A model generated the notes under the pieces. It was not told where the DNA came from. It did not search any database and worked only from the letters and a program-made list of their open reading frames with translations. A DNA stretch of 64,000 nucleotides from Trema orientale (lineage: Eukaryota; Streptophyta; Magnoliopsida; Rosales; Cannabaceae), in NCBI GenBank assembly GCA_002914845.1, contig JXTC01000020.1:747903-811902 (forward strand). Reading direction: 5' to 3'. The position numbers and the translations under genes were made by a program. Numbering within the stretch: position 1 is the stretch's first letter; every line of letters begins with the position of its first letter. Shown piece after piece: positions 1 through 10,890 of the stretch.

Positions 1-439
1 AGATGGGTTACGATTATTATTTATAAATTATTGTGAGAACTAGCTCAGTTGCATTAGTTGTCAACTCTTTTTCTTATTAGAAGCAAAAAATGTGTTCCAT
101 GAGGAGGATACACATTTATTTTTCTGTTTAAGTCCAGGTGAGAAAGATATACTTTTATTTATGTACGTTAATTTTTGACATAACATATAATTTTCTTCTA
201 TTTTATTATAGTAACTTTCACAGTAACTCCCCTCCAAAAAAAAAAAAAAAAAAGAAAGAAATTGCCGTAGTACCGTTTATGCTGTTTTTTGGTATGGCTT
301 TTAATTTTTATTTAAAATAATCTTACTTTCTTTATTACAAAGTTTGTCATTTTACTGCAATTAATGGAGCAAAAGTAGTCAAATATTGTGAATATATTAT
401 TAATAATATATTGTAAATTTGATTTTTCGTTTGGAAACA
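1..439. other. AT-rich noncoding stretch
   Basis: No gene is supported here. It is AT-rich sequence with a poly-A run near 236-254 and only short spurious reading frames. Confidence 0.5.
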
Positions 440-745
440 CGTTGTTCACAGAAAACAAAATGTCGTTCATAATTTATAACTTGCCGTCGTTTCATAACGC
501 AAACGTCGTTGGATCTTGAATAAAGGGACAAGTCCCATTAAATAATTGGAGTTGATTGGGCTTACGATTTGCTGATTGTCGTTTAAAGTTTTTATTTGGG
601 AGAATGACTACCGCACCCTATACTTTTCATGGTTCCTACCATTTGATAGTTAATCAAAATACGACATTTTGTTTACGCTTTATGTCATGGAATGTGATGT
701 CGTTTCGAATACTATTTTATTGTCGATAGTATCGTCGTTTCAAGA
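440..745. repeat. Cluster of TGTCGTTT / AAACGACA motifs
   Basis: Eight or so copies of GTCGTT or its complement CGACA occur within about 300 bases, far above expectation in such AT-rich DNA. The same motif clusters at 3847-4032, 30407-30545 and 31921-31970. Repeated short motifs of this kind are typical of subterminal regions of DNA transposons, where transposase binds. I could not find matching terminal inverted repeats, so the class is not assigned. Confidence 0.4.
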
Positions 746-2080
746 CTTTGTCTCTCTGACTCCTCCTTTAAGAGAGCCCCTGACGTGTGTATAATATATG
801 TCTATATGACCACACTCTTGTCATGTGGACAAAAACACCCGACAGCATGTTCGGGTGGTTTGGAAAATCTAGAGTACCTTAATATTATTTTGGATTAAGG
901 GTTAATTATATTTTTATACTTTATGTTTTGACTGTTTGTTTGTTTGTTTAATTTGTATATTGTGTTTTAGTTATATTAACATTAAGCTCAAAATTTCAAA
1001 TTTGCGATAAATTTGTATATTTTTTTTTTATCAAACACCAATTTTGACGATTGAATTTATCAAAATATATACTTTTTTAAACTTTAAAAATATATATTTT
1101 AATGAATAATGCCAGGGATCTAAACTATTGTACCAACACATGTTATATATAAGTTGTCATTATTCAATTAGTGTATTAAAACTTACCACAAATAGATTAA
1201 ACATTATTATCAATTGAGTGGTGACAAATCATATGGCACATATGTTAGTATTAAAAATTTGGTATAATAGTTGTAACCCCTAAGTATTATCCTATTTTAA
1301 TACTTAATTAAACTTAAGATTAATTAAAATTAATATCTAAATAACAAATATTTTAAAAAATGCAAAAGCCTACAAGAATTAAATTTTATTTATAAAAAAA
1401 AAATTATTAATTTTATATAAGTTTTAATTTGACTTCTTTTAATATATATATATATATATAAATTTTTAACAGAATTTCAATAAATATAATTATTAAAATT
1501 GGTCTTTGACACCGAAAGGGTATAAATATTACAAATTCTAAATTTAAATGTGAATATTGATAATAACCAAAACTCAAAATATTAAAAAAAAAATCAAAAT
1601 ATGATGCAGTGTATATAAATTTAACTAACCTTGGATTAATAAGTAGAGAATGACGAGTATATGGCGATTCTGCTTTGGCGCTGTAAAGAAACCCCATACT
1701 AGACTTACGTTACTTGTAAGGATTTCGAGTACTGCTTGCCATTAATGGTCCCATACTCCCATTTATGGTTGTCAGCTTTAATACTGAAATTGTCTTAGCC
1801 ACATACATTGCGCACGATGGAGCTTGAGCCACACAGCATTTAACCACACAAAACAAAAGCGTGGATATACTTACAGATGAATGCTTCTACGCTACACAGA
1901 TTTTTCACGTTAGCAAAAATTTGTATGGATTATGATCTTATAAATATATATATATATATATGGAGGAGGTATATATATATACATGGTCATCCAAAAAAAT
2001 TAAGTTCACAGTTAGAGATGTCTTATAAATATATATATATATATGGTCATCCAAAAAATTAAGTTCACAGTAAGAGATGT
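746..2080. other. Noncoding, with (TA)n runs and a short tandem duplication
   Basis: AT-rich intergenic DNA. It contains a (TA)n tract near 1440-1460. At 1937-2080 there are two tandem units, each starting CTTATAAATATA and ending with a copy of GGTCATCCAAAAAA plus AAGTTCACAGT; the units differ in length because of extra TA repeats in the first. No gene is seen. Confidence 0.5.
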
Positions 2081-3345
2081 TAACTGCCGTATTGTGTCGG
2101 CCCAGACACGATTAGTAATCGTGTCAACCTGGGTATGAAAACTAATCGTGCCATGTCGTACTGTGTCTGGCTCGTGATGTGCCTATGCCGTGCCTGTGCT
2201 TGATTTCGTGTCACTATCTTGTTTGTCTATTTTCGTGTCTAATTATTTTTATTTTCAATATTATGCTATTATCATGCCTAATCGTGCTCTTTTTCAGTAC
2301 TGGGCTATTTTTCGTGCCTAATCGTGCTCCTTTCTGATATTGTACTATTTTCGTACCTAATCGAACCCGTTTCCGATATTATACTATTTTTGTACTAATT
2401 ACACTCGTTTCAGGTATTATGATATTTTCATATCTAATCGTGCTTATTTTATATTATATTATTCTTGTGAACATTACCCATTTTGTATATCATATATGAT
2501 TTCAAGCCTAATTATTTTCATTTTTTAACTCTTATTATTCTTGTTCCACAATCGTTCCCATCATTGATTTTTTTTTTTCAAATTTAGTTGTTATAATACT
2601 ATTAGATATATTTCTTTTTAAGTAATTATGAATTATTAATTATTATGTAATAGAAAGAAATTATTTGAAAATCGAGATAACTTTTATATAAAAGCAAATT
2701 TAAATTGAAATATTAGAGTGTATGTGAGTAATGAGAATTAATTTAAATTTCTACAGTTAAAATATATTCCAACTAAATTGGTGCCTATTCAAATTATATC
2801 AAAATGTATAACTCAAAAGTTATGATTGACATGTATATTCTTTCTTAATATTTTAAGGATTTTCTATTGGGTGTGAGTTTTGCCTTAGATTCTTAATATC
2901 TTTAAACTCTTTGGCTCAAATTTACTAAATTTTGGAACATTTTTGTTTTTAAAAAAATTAGAAATTGACGTAATATTTATAATATATATTATTTTTACTT
3001 AGAAAATATTTTAATTTTAATTTTTTCTATTTTTTAAATTTTTTGTATTAAAATTATGCCCAAAAAATAAAAATAAATTTAAAATAAGTATAGTTTTTGC
3101 AAACTAATTATTTTTCTTAATCGTGCTTGTCGTGCCTGTTATTCGTGTCTGTTGTACCACGTGTCGTGCCTGTGTCATGCCAGCCCGAGCACATTTACTT
3201 ATCGTGCCGTGCCAGCTCAGAGACAATTATTAATCATGTCATGTCGTGCCAGGCACGATTACTAATCGTGTCGTGTCGTACTGTACCAGCTTATAATCGC
3301 GTCGTACCCCTTATTGCTAGCCCATTTTGACACCACTATTCACAA
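2081..3345. repeat. Element with CGTGTC/CGTGCC-rich ends (hAT-like, degenerate)
   Basis: Both ends are dense in CGTGTC and CGTGCC. Each end holds a near-palindrome CACGATTAGTAATCGTG (about 2107-2123 and 3255-3271), separated by a long AT-rich interior. The right end reads, on the complement, TAGTGGTGTCAAAATGGG, which resembles hAT termini. The left end lacks a matching terminus, so the element is probably truncated. No coding capacity is visible. Confidence 0.4.
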
Positions 3346-3421
3346 TTGATATTTTATTTTACTACAAAATAAACGAAGAAATCCTTATTTGTCGTTTGGC
3401 TAGGCTATTATCCATACCTTA

Positions 3422-3742
3422 CAGTGGCGGATGCACAACACGGCAAGGGTGGTAAGTGTCCCCCTCAAATTTTTGTTTTTTTGTGATTTTTAATTAATTT
3501 TTTGAAAATTTATAGATACACCCTTCATCACTTTAATTTTACACTTATTTAGTTAGCCATAGTTTAGGTAATTGGCAGCAAAAGTCCGTAAATTTTAGTA
3601 TTTTTTGTATTTAAGTTCCAAATCTTTAATTTTTGACATTTAAATCCTCAATCTCCCACTTAACTTGTATTTTTTGCGTTTTAATTTTGTACCAAATTTT
3701 TTATATTATACCTCCTGAAAAATAATCTTGGGTCCGTCACTG
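3422..3742. mobile_element. hAT-type MITE, 321 bp
   Basis: The ends are inverted repeats: CAGTGGCGGA on the left and, on the complement of the right, CAGTGACGGA. They are flanked by ATACCTTA (3414-3421) and GTACCTTA (3743-3750), an 8-bp target duplication with one mismatch, as expected for hAT transposition. The interior is AT-rich and noncoding, so this is a non-autonomous element. Confidence 0.7.
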
Positions 3743-3846
3743 GTACCTTATGTCAATAAAAAGAACTCTCTTACCCTTTCGTGGTCTCTGGTTTCTTATT
3801 CGAACTTGCAGTGGCATCTCGGGCTTCTCGTTCACAGCGTAGCTAT

Positions 3847-4032
3847 AAAACGATATGTCATTTTGACTGTCACCTTGTCTTGTCCTATACGTTGAAGAAC
3901 GACAACATGTTGTCAACTTGTCATCTTGCAGCAAAACAATATGTCGTTGGTGTGTATTTACATGATAAATTACATGTCGTTGGTCATTTCAAATTCCATT
4001 GTCGTTAACGTTAAAACTACATGTCGTTTTTT
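3847..4032. repeat. TGTCGTT motif cluster
   Basis: TGTCGTT or close variants recur at about 3947, 3978, 4001 and 4022, with related ATGTCATT and AACGACAA words nearby. This is the same motif set as at 440-745 and 30407-30545. It is probably subterminal sequence of a decayed DNA transposon. No protein is supported. Confidence 0.35.
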
Positions 4033-4921
4033 GTTTAAACTTGTCTTATAGTAAAAAAGTACCGAGAAGAATACTAATTTTGCTCCCAAAAAATTGAAAT
4101 AAAATATTAAAATAAAGATAAAGATTGAGACAATAAAATCTTGCGTCAAGAACTTATACCAGTAATTTGATATTATTTTTAGCCATATAATTTTAAATAG
4201 TGTGATCCAACTTTAGAAAAAGAAATTGTTGAAATGAATATCATTTTATATAGTGTAAATTTATATTGGTGTCCCTAATATTACTCTTAAAATAAATAAA
4301 AACAAAATAAGATCAGGATACTATTTTGATCATTAAAAAAAAAAAAAAAAAAAGGAAGAAACAATCGAAGAAGCGTCCAAAGGCCGTTGATATATATCTG
4401 AGACTCTCAGAAATTGGACAGCGTGAATACTTTTTGACCGGTATAAGACAGAGATAGAGCCTTCTGATTAATTTTATTATTATATATGCTCAAGATTTCA
4501 TACACCCAATCATGCATAGTATGAAATTTCGTGGAACAAGCAGCATCTGATTTGATCAAGAATTGTCAGGGTCCCTATAATCCTAATTAATTAAAATTAT
4601 GAACATCTCAATTCTTTTATAAGTTGTCATTTTTCTCAGAAAAAGAAAAGATTAAGTAGCTAAATACTAATTTTTAAGATACGCAAATCGAAGTTGACAA
4701 CAGTCTTTTATACTTTGTTAACTACTACTTTCAGCTATTAAATTTTTTCCTTTGCAATTACTTTTAAAGTAGAGTTTTTGAATTGAAAGAGTGGTATAGA
4801 TTAGAGGGAAGAAATATGACTGTTAGAAATAAATAATTAATTGGGTCTATTAAGTGGCATTATTAAAAAAAAAAAAAAACATTTGTGACTAGTGACTACC
4901 CAACAGGGAAAGCTTCGTGGA
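4033..4921. other. Noncoding intergenic DNA
   Basis: AT-rich sequence with poly-A runs near 4336 and 4865. I see no gene and no clear repeat ends. Confidence 0.5.
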
Positions 4922-4930
4922 TTATATGAT

Positions 4931-5204
4931 GAGAAAATGACATGGATAGGACTAACTTGGCCTAAGATGACATTTTTGTGCACTTTTTTAAAAATGGGAT
5001 TTTTAGGAGTGTCCAAGAAATTTTAATCATAAGAACTTTTTGATCATAAAAGAAAAAAAAAATCATTATTTAAGAATTTTTTATGGTCAAGAAACTTTTG
5101 ACCATAGGTCAAAAAGTTCTTCCCACTCCTAAAAATTTTATTTTTTTTAAATTGTGCAGAAAAGTTATTTAGGCCCAAGTTAGTCCTACCCATGTCCTTT
5201 TCTC
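4931..5204. mobile_element. Mutator-like MITE, 274 bp, with 9-bp target duplication
   Basis: The left end GAGAAAATGACATGGATAGG and the complement of the right end GAGAAAAGGACATGGGTAGG form long terminal inverted repeats that continue into ACTAACTTGG. The element is flanked by TTATATGAT (4922-4930) and TTATACGAT (5205-5213), a 9-bp duplication with one mismatch, which is diagnostic of Mutator-type insertion. The interior near 5085-5120 holds GGTCAAGAA and TTTTGACC, motifs shared with the 3.2-kb copy at 16381-19583 and the MITE at 52042-52253. Confidence 0.8.
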
Positions 5205-5213
5205 TTATACGAT

Positions 5214-6506
5214 GTAGGCAGTAGGCCCAAACTTGGAACGGCCAGAACAACAGGTGAGGCCCCATTTGCCCTTAACCGTTCGTATTATAATGGCCCATTT
5301 GTGATTCTTTTGCTTATTTATTGTACATGACATAGATGCGTTTATTTATAAGAATGCATATTAAATATATTGTGTTTTAAGTCTTCATGTGTATAAGCAA
5401 AAACGAAAAAACTTGCTTCTTCGTGTCAAAACAAATGACAAATAATAAGGCTGTCATTTCAGAACCAAAAAAAAAAAAAAAAAAATGCAAGTACAAAAAC
5501 AAATTATCGCGAATTTTATTCTTGCTGCCGGCCTTGTCATTATTTTCTTTTGTTCTTCTGTTGTTAAATTATTGAATGACCTTTCGTACCTGTAATGAGT
5601 CAAATTTAGAATTTTTTGCCCTCCTTGATTATAGAAACAAATACACTATATACATTTGCACTCTATACAAAAATGTGCATGTGTGTCTGCTTAAATAACC
5701 TTAAATCAACTAATAATTTATAATTCCCCTCAAATAAATAAACTAAATAGTTTATAATCACTATTGAGGTCAAGACTCGGAAAGACTTTGATTTTAGAAA
5801 TTCTTCATCAGATAAAACATAACCTCGGGGATGTTCTTTCTATAACAAGTCAAAAGACTATCATAATTATGATCAAATAGATGATTTTTTTAAAAAAAAA
5901 AAATTAACAATTGAAGCTGAGTAAACAGCGTATATAGTTTCTTAATTCTTAACAAATTATTTAAAATAGGGGAATAATTAAGGAGCGAACTCTTCTAGAT
6001 TTTATAAAGGACCTTGTCTTGTTCCATACGTTTATTTTTATTTGCAACAATTCATACTATTTTCGTTTGGTTTTTATTGCTACTCGAGTGTACGTTTTTG
6101 CTTAATTTCAATGTAATGGGATACGCATATCTATATATGCAAAGCCATTGCTTCACTCGGCAACGAAAACCAACCATAAAAGTTGTAAATCAAATGCCTG
6201 ATTTTATCTTTGATTTTTCCGTTTTTGTTCTCATATATATATCTTACTGAAAAAAGCATTAAATTGAAACATCGCACGTCTTAAAACTATATATTAATAG
6301 GCACTATATATATGTGCGCTCGAGCCAAGCATCATCGAAATATTGGAGCAATTACCATTTTCCATCCTCTCTTCTATGATAAAACAGCGACAAAATTCGG
6401 GAAAAATGGAATAAATGCGTGTACATTTTTTATATTTTCGCAACCACCGACAAGGGACTGAGAAAACATTGTATGAGTTATGTTGTACTAGCACTACTAG
6501 TACTAT
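5214..6506. other. Noncoding intergenic DNA, downstream of KAN4
   Basis: AT-rich sequence. The part nearest 6500 should hold the 3' UTR and polyadenylation region of the minus-strand KANADI gene; I could not place the poly-A site. No other gene is seen. Confidence 0.45.
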
Positions 6507-9500
6507 TCAACATTTGAGAAGGGTTAGTTCGTTCGATGAGTCATGATGAGCATAGTCCTTTTGCCAGCTTGGCCTTCCAAGGGTGAACTCTAGGTTAAGG
6601 CACATAGTCGAAGATGACAACGAGCTAGAGTCCAGCCTCTCCTTCAAGCTATCAGATATTCGGAGATCTGAGTTGTGTTTTTCCACCTAAACAAATGTTA
6701 CGTTCAATTGACCGTATATTAATTCATTAAACACTATTAAATGATTGTATTATTATATTATTATATAAAAGTACTTCAATTTACAGGAAAAGGGTAATTT
6801 TTTGTAATATAAGTATAATATACCTTGGTACCATTTTCTCGGAAACAAGCAACTGTCGAACCAATTTCTTGACTTGAGTTACTCCTTTCAGTCTTTTCGG
6901 GTGGTGATGATGACCAGGGACCTCTGCTACAAATTATGCTCATTAGAGATCATGAAACTAAACAACAAGTTCATGCATTATAAATGGAAAGAAGATGAAT
7001 ATTACAGATGTGTATATGTATGTATAGATTATATGGTCCTTCATTTGTCAATATTGCATGGCTCAATAAATTTTCGTTTAAGCATGAAATTAAGATTCTA
7101 ATAGTCCTTTCGAAAAAAGATTCTAATAGTCCAGTGCTGAATAAACGATACTAAAATTTTTAACTTGGATATATACTTGGGGGTTGGACTAAACACGGTC
7201 TAAACATTGTTAAAATATTCATATTCTTCAACAGATTTTCATTGAAAAAAGAAAGGAGATTACAAGACATTAATGTATAGCCAAAAAAGCGGAATATTTT
7301 TTTACGTTCAATTAGGGATGGCAATATAACCCATGGTTACGGGTATCCATGGTTATCCGATCCGAATGGGGAGGGGAAAAACCGCTCAAGCGGGGAAAAT
7401 GACCGGGGCGGGGAATAACCGTACCGTTAATATGCGGGTATGGTGCGGGGACGGTATTTGTATAATCCGCATCGTACCCGCCCCGATATATATATTTACA
7501 TAGAAAAATTATTATACATATAAATATCTATTTAATTTTACACTATCAATATTATTATATCTTTGGTAAAATAATGATTTTGGAGAGTTATATGTACTTA
7601 TATATTTAAATTTTAGAGTTTAAAAATTATTAGTATATTGTTGTGTTTAATATTTTGTTGATTATGAAAAAGATTTAGTATTTTCATCTTAATTTTTTAA
7701 TATTTTAATATTATCAATGGGTAATGGATAACCGCGGTTTTCCCCGTTATCCATTAGTTAATACCCGCACCGTCCCCGCATCCAAAAGAATGGTTAATGG
7801 GGCGGGTATGGTATTGTGATTGGCTTTCGGGGATGGGGATGGGGATGGTAATTAAAAAATCGTCCCCGATCCGCCCCATTGCCATTCCTACATTCAATAT
7901 AAAATTAAAGTGCCACGTGTTTTTGGTATTTACTAATATTAGATGTATATTTATTGAATCGGTATTTATTAAAATCGTTGAGTATTTCTCTTGCCCATTA
8001 CAAAATTTATTACTTTAAGCGAAAGTATTGAATCCACAATAAAGTTAACTGTATTCTAGTACCGTTTTCAGCCGTACATAATAAAGTCAACAAAATCCAG
8101 CCAAACAAACCAAAACATTAATTACTCGATCGGCCAGGGGATGGCCATAATTCCTTGTGATTTGTAGCAAAAGCTAAATATATACTCCGTCCGATTATTG
8201 CAACAGCATTGAGATTTGTACCGATTAATAAAAGTTTCCTTGACTTTTTAGGACTCTTTTTGGGTCAAGATACTGATCACAATCAAAGGCCAATCGATGT
8301 GAGATGTGGAATTTGGCAGAGAAAACACACGTAATATATATGATCTACATTAATATTATATAAACTGAGCCCTATCCCTTGTTCATCAAATTAAATGTAC
8401 TAATCCATTGAAACTTCCTGTAATAATTTTCCCTACTAACTCCACCATTAACAAAGACAGGTAGTAATAATGTTGGACCAAAGAAAAAAGAAAAAGGTGA
8501 CTGTCTCCTACATTAACATTTTACTAGATAAGTGCATGTATGTCTTTAGAATTTAATACCTCCACCTTGGCTAATATAAATTTCGCCGTTGTTATCCATT
8601 TTGCGAATATAAAAATATTATTTATATATATTGAAGCTTAAAAATGGACTTACGCATTGGATTTTGGTAGTCCTGAGTACTGGGGGTGAGCTAATATTTC
8701 GGATGATAATACTCCATCTACGTGATCATCATTAACATTATTAATCCCTGGCCTCTGGTTCAGACCCAAATCTGTCTGCCCTTGACCTGCAATATATTCA
8801 TCACAGATGGAGCCATTGCCCGTGCTTTATTAGACACTGAGCAAATAATTCATATATACGTAGAAAGTCAGTCCAATCTCAATCATTTTTTTTTTCGTTT
8901 TAGTTGGGGTACATATAAACATAATGTATATATGTATTTTTATAATGGGAAGATATTTGAAAACGAGGGTGCTTCGGAAGGAAAATCCAATTACCTGCTG
9001 CTTTGTCAGTGCTCTTCACTGTTCTATACATCTGCATGAACACCCAAAGAGAAAAAAACAGAAAAAGAAAATACAATTAAAATGAGGAAAATAGAAATAA
9101 AAAGAGGTCCGCATTGCAAAGATTACACTCTAGATGCCTTTTTGTCCTTACCCCTTGTTCTCCACCCATCATCACAAACGAATATATATCACACCAATAT
9201 TACAAATAAATCCTTACATATATATATATAATACGAGAAATATTGGAAAATTACAAAGAATACCATTCTCATTCATAAGTTGAAAACAATATAAGTTCCA
9301 ACAAAAATAATAATAAAAAAGAAAAAAAAAAGTTGAGATGAGATGAGCTATGAGGAATGAGAACACAGTAACCCCACCTGTAAGTGACTCTTCACGTGAG
9401 CTAGGGTTAGATCCTTAACATTCATCAACTCTAATACAGATTTCGGCGTTGCTCCTGTGACAAGAGGAAGAAGAAAAATCTATGACATCCCATTATGTAA

Positions 9501-10174
9501 GATTTATAGAGAATTAAACAATAATAATAGATTTAAGAAAACATGATTAATTAGATGGAATATATATTGTTCATAAACTTACTCTCATGGCCGCCAAGAA
9601 GCTGGACTGCGTGGACGAAATGAGCATGAAGTGTTGTGGTCCATCTCATTCTCGGAGCTCTGACGCTTCTCTTGACACTATTAATCGATCTGGGATTTCT
9701 CTTGAACTCGCGCCCATAAATTTGAGGTTGGTGGTGGCCATGGAAATGATTATGATGATGATGATGGAGATGATGATTAATATTACTATTACTATTATTG
9801 CTGAAATTTCTAGCTAGATGATGATGAAGTACTACTTGTGGACTCAAATGATCTTTCGTTTCGAAAGTACCTAAACTCAAAGTGGGCTCATGAGTATTCG
9901 AACCACCAAGGTTGTTATAAAAATTAGTAGTTTTCTCAGAAGGGTTGTTGTACAAACCATTCTCATGACTTAAATCACTTCCAGTAGTAGTACTGCTACC
10001 TGAATCTGTGGTGGTCGAGCTTCTATCGCTTAAAAGAAGTACTACTTCCTTATTATTATTATTATTATTATTATTAGCTTCACTATAATCTGTAATGGAT
10101 GGTGGGCTGATCTGCAAGGATAAGTCTGGCAAAGAGGAAGAACATCTCATTTTAGCGGTTTGGTTTGGGAACAT
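6507..10174 (-). CDS. KAN4: KANADI-family GARP transcription factor, KAN4/ATS-like
   Basis: Nuclear DNA-binding protein; KANADI factors specify abaxial identity, and KAN4/ATS acts in the ovule inner integument and seed coat. Six exons in transcript order: 9583-10174, 9378-9454, 8995-9031, 8654-8786, 6824-6926, 6507-6686, with GT-AG introns and consistent phases, giving 373 aa. The start ATG at 10174 begins MFPNQTAK; a longer frame upstream opens only with TTG. Residues 13-23 include the family motif PDLSLQISPP, and DSGSS with SDLSHEN follows. QPQIYGREFKR precedes the GARP/MYB-like domain (about 172-233), with RAPRMRWTTTLHAHF, ATPKSVLELM and AHVKSHLQMYRT. The C-terminus ends in LEFTLGRPSW and LTLLKC, both KANADI hallmarks. 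Low-complexity Asn (eight) and His-rich stretches lie before the domain. Arabidopsis ATS is shorter (about 276 aa). Paralogue assignment rests on remembered ATS motifs, so KAN4 versus another KANADI is likely but not proven. Confidence 0.93.
7313..7890. mobile_element. hAT-type non-autonomous element in KAN4 intron 4
   Basis: The left end TAGGGATGGCAAT matches the complement of the right end, TAGGAATGGCAAT. The flanks are CGTTCAAT (7305-7312) and CATTCAAT (7891-7898), an 8-bp target duplication with one mismatch. About 150 bases next to each end are unusually GC-rich, with repeated CGGGGCGGGG-like and GGGTATGG words, while the middle is AT-rich. No transposase frame is present. It sits in the 1.7-kb intron 6927-8653 of the KANADI gene. 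Confidence 0.8.
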
Positions 10175-10890
10175 AACTATATGGATATATTGGGATCTAG
10201 AATGAAATCTTGTGAAAGGTATATAGTGCAATATATATATATATATAAGAAGAGGAAAAAGAAAAAGGGTTGAATGGTATTTTGAGGTAGTGTGATTATA
10301 TCATGAGTGGCTTATGATTTATTTGCATTGGTGTTGAGGAAGAGAAATGAGACGTGGACCGGAGATAGGCTTTTTAGTAGGATATATATCCCTCTCTAGG
10401 GGTTGATGGAAATTAACAAAAGTATTAATTATAAAAAAAATAAGTAAATGAGGAATGAGGCATAGGGTATAGTGTAGCAGAAACCACTAGTCAGAGAGTT
10501 TTGCCGGAAAAGAAGTAAGTTACAGATTTGTTTCTCTTTCTTTTGGGGAAAAGGTTTGAAGGGAAAAGTAAGTGGAAAGGGGAACTCTTGTATTTATGAG
10601 GGATCAGATAGACCCGACCCGACCCTTTTCCACTCAGAGAGAGGGAGAAGAGAGAGAGGAAAGGAGAGGAAAGAGAGAGGAGGGAATACCCTTTTCCCTT
10701 ATCTGTAGGGTAGAAGATTGAGAGAGAGAGAGAGAGAATGAATGGGGTATAATGGAGGTTTCTGCAAGGAATGGTTGGAATTCGAGAAAACAAAAGGGGC
10801 ACTGTTCAATGGAATATCGGAATGGGGATTGAGTCTCTTTCTCTCTCTTTCTCTACGTTGATGGATCGGGACCTATTTAAATTCCCTACT
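10175..10890 (-). promoter_or_regulatory. KAN4 5' region and likely core promoter
   Basis: Upstream of the KANADI start on the minus strand. A TTTAAATAG TATA-like box lies near 10872-10884, followed by a long CT-rich tract on the coding strand (10620-10735 and 10830-10855), which resembles plant pyrimidine-rich 5' leaders. This would imply a leader of roughly 650 bases. The transcription start is inferred, not seen. Confidence 0.4.

Noticed and set aside
9587..9817. Plus-strand 76-aa frame
   Set aside because: Antisense to KANADI exon 1; its Met-rich tail is the complement of the His-rich codons.
10175..10231. Longer N-terminus for the KANADI protein (19 extra residues before MFPNQ)
   Set aside because: The frame opens with TTG, not ATG; the first in-frame ATG is at 10174.
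10491..10802. 103-aa Ser/Leu-rich minus frame
   Set aside because: Produced by the CT-rich leader of the KANADI gene; could at most be an upstream ORF.
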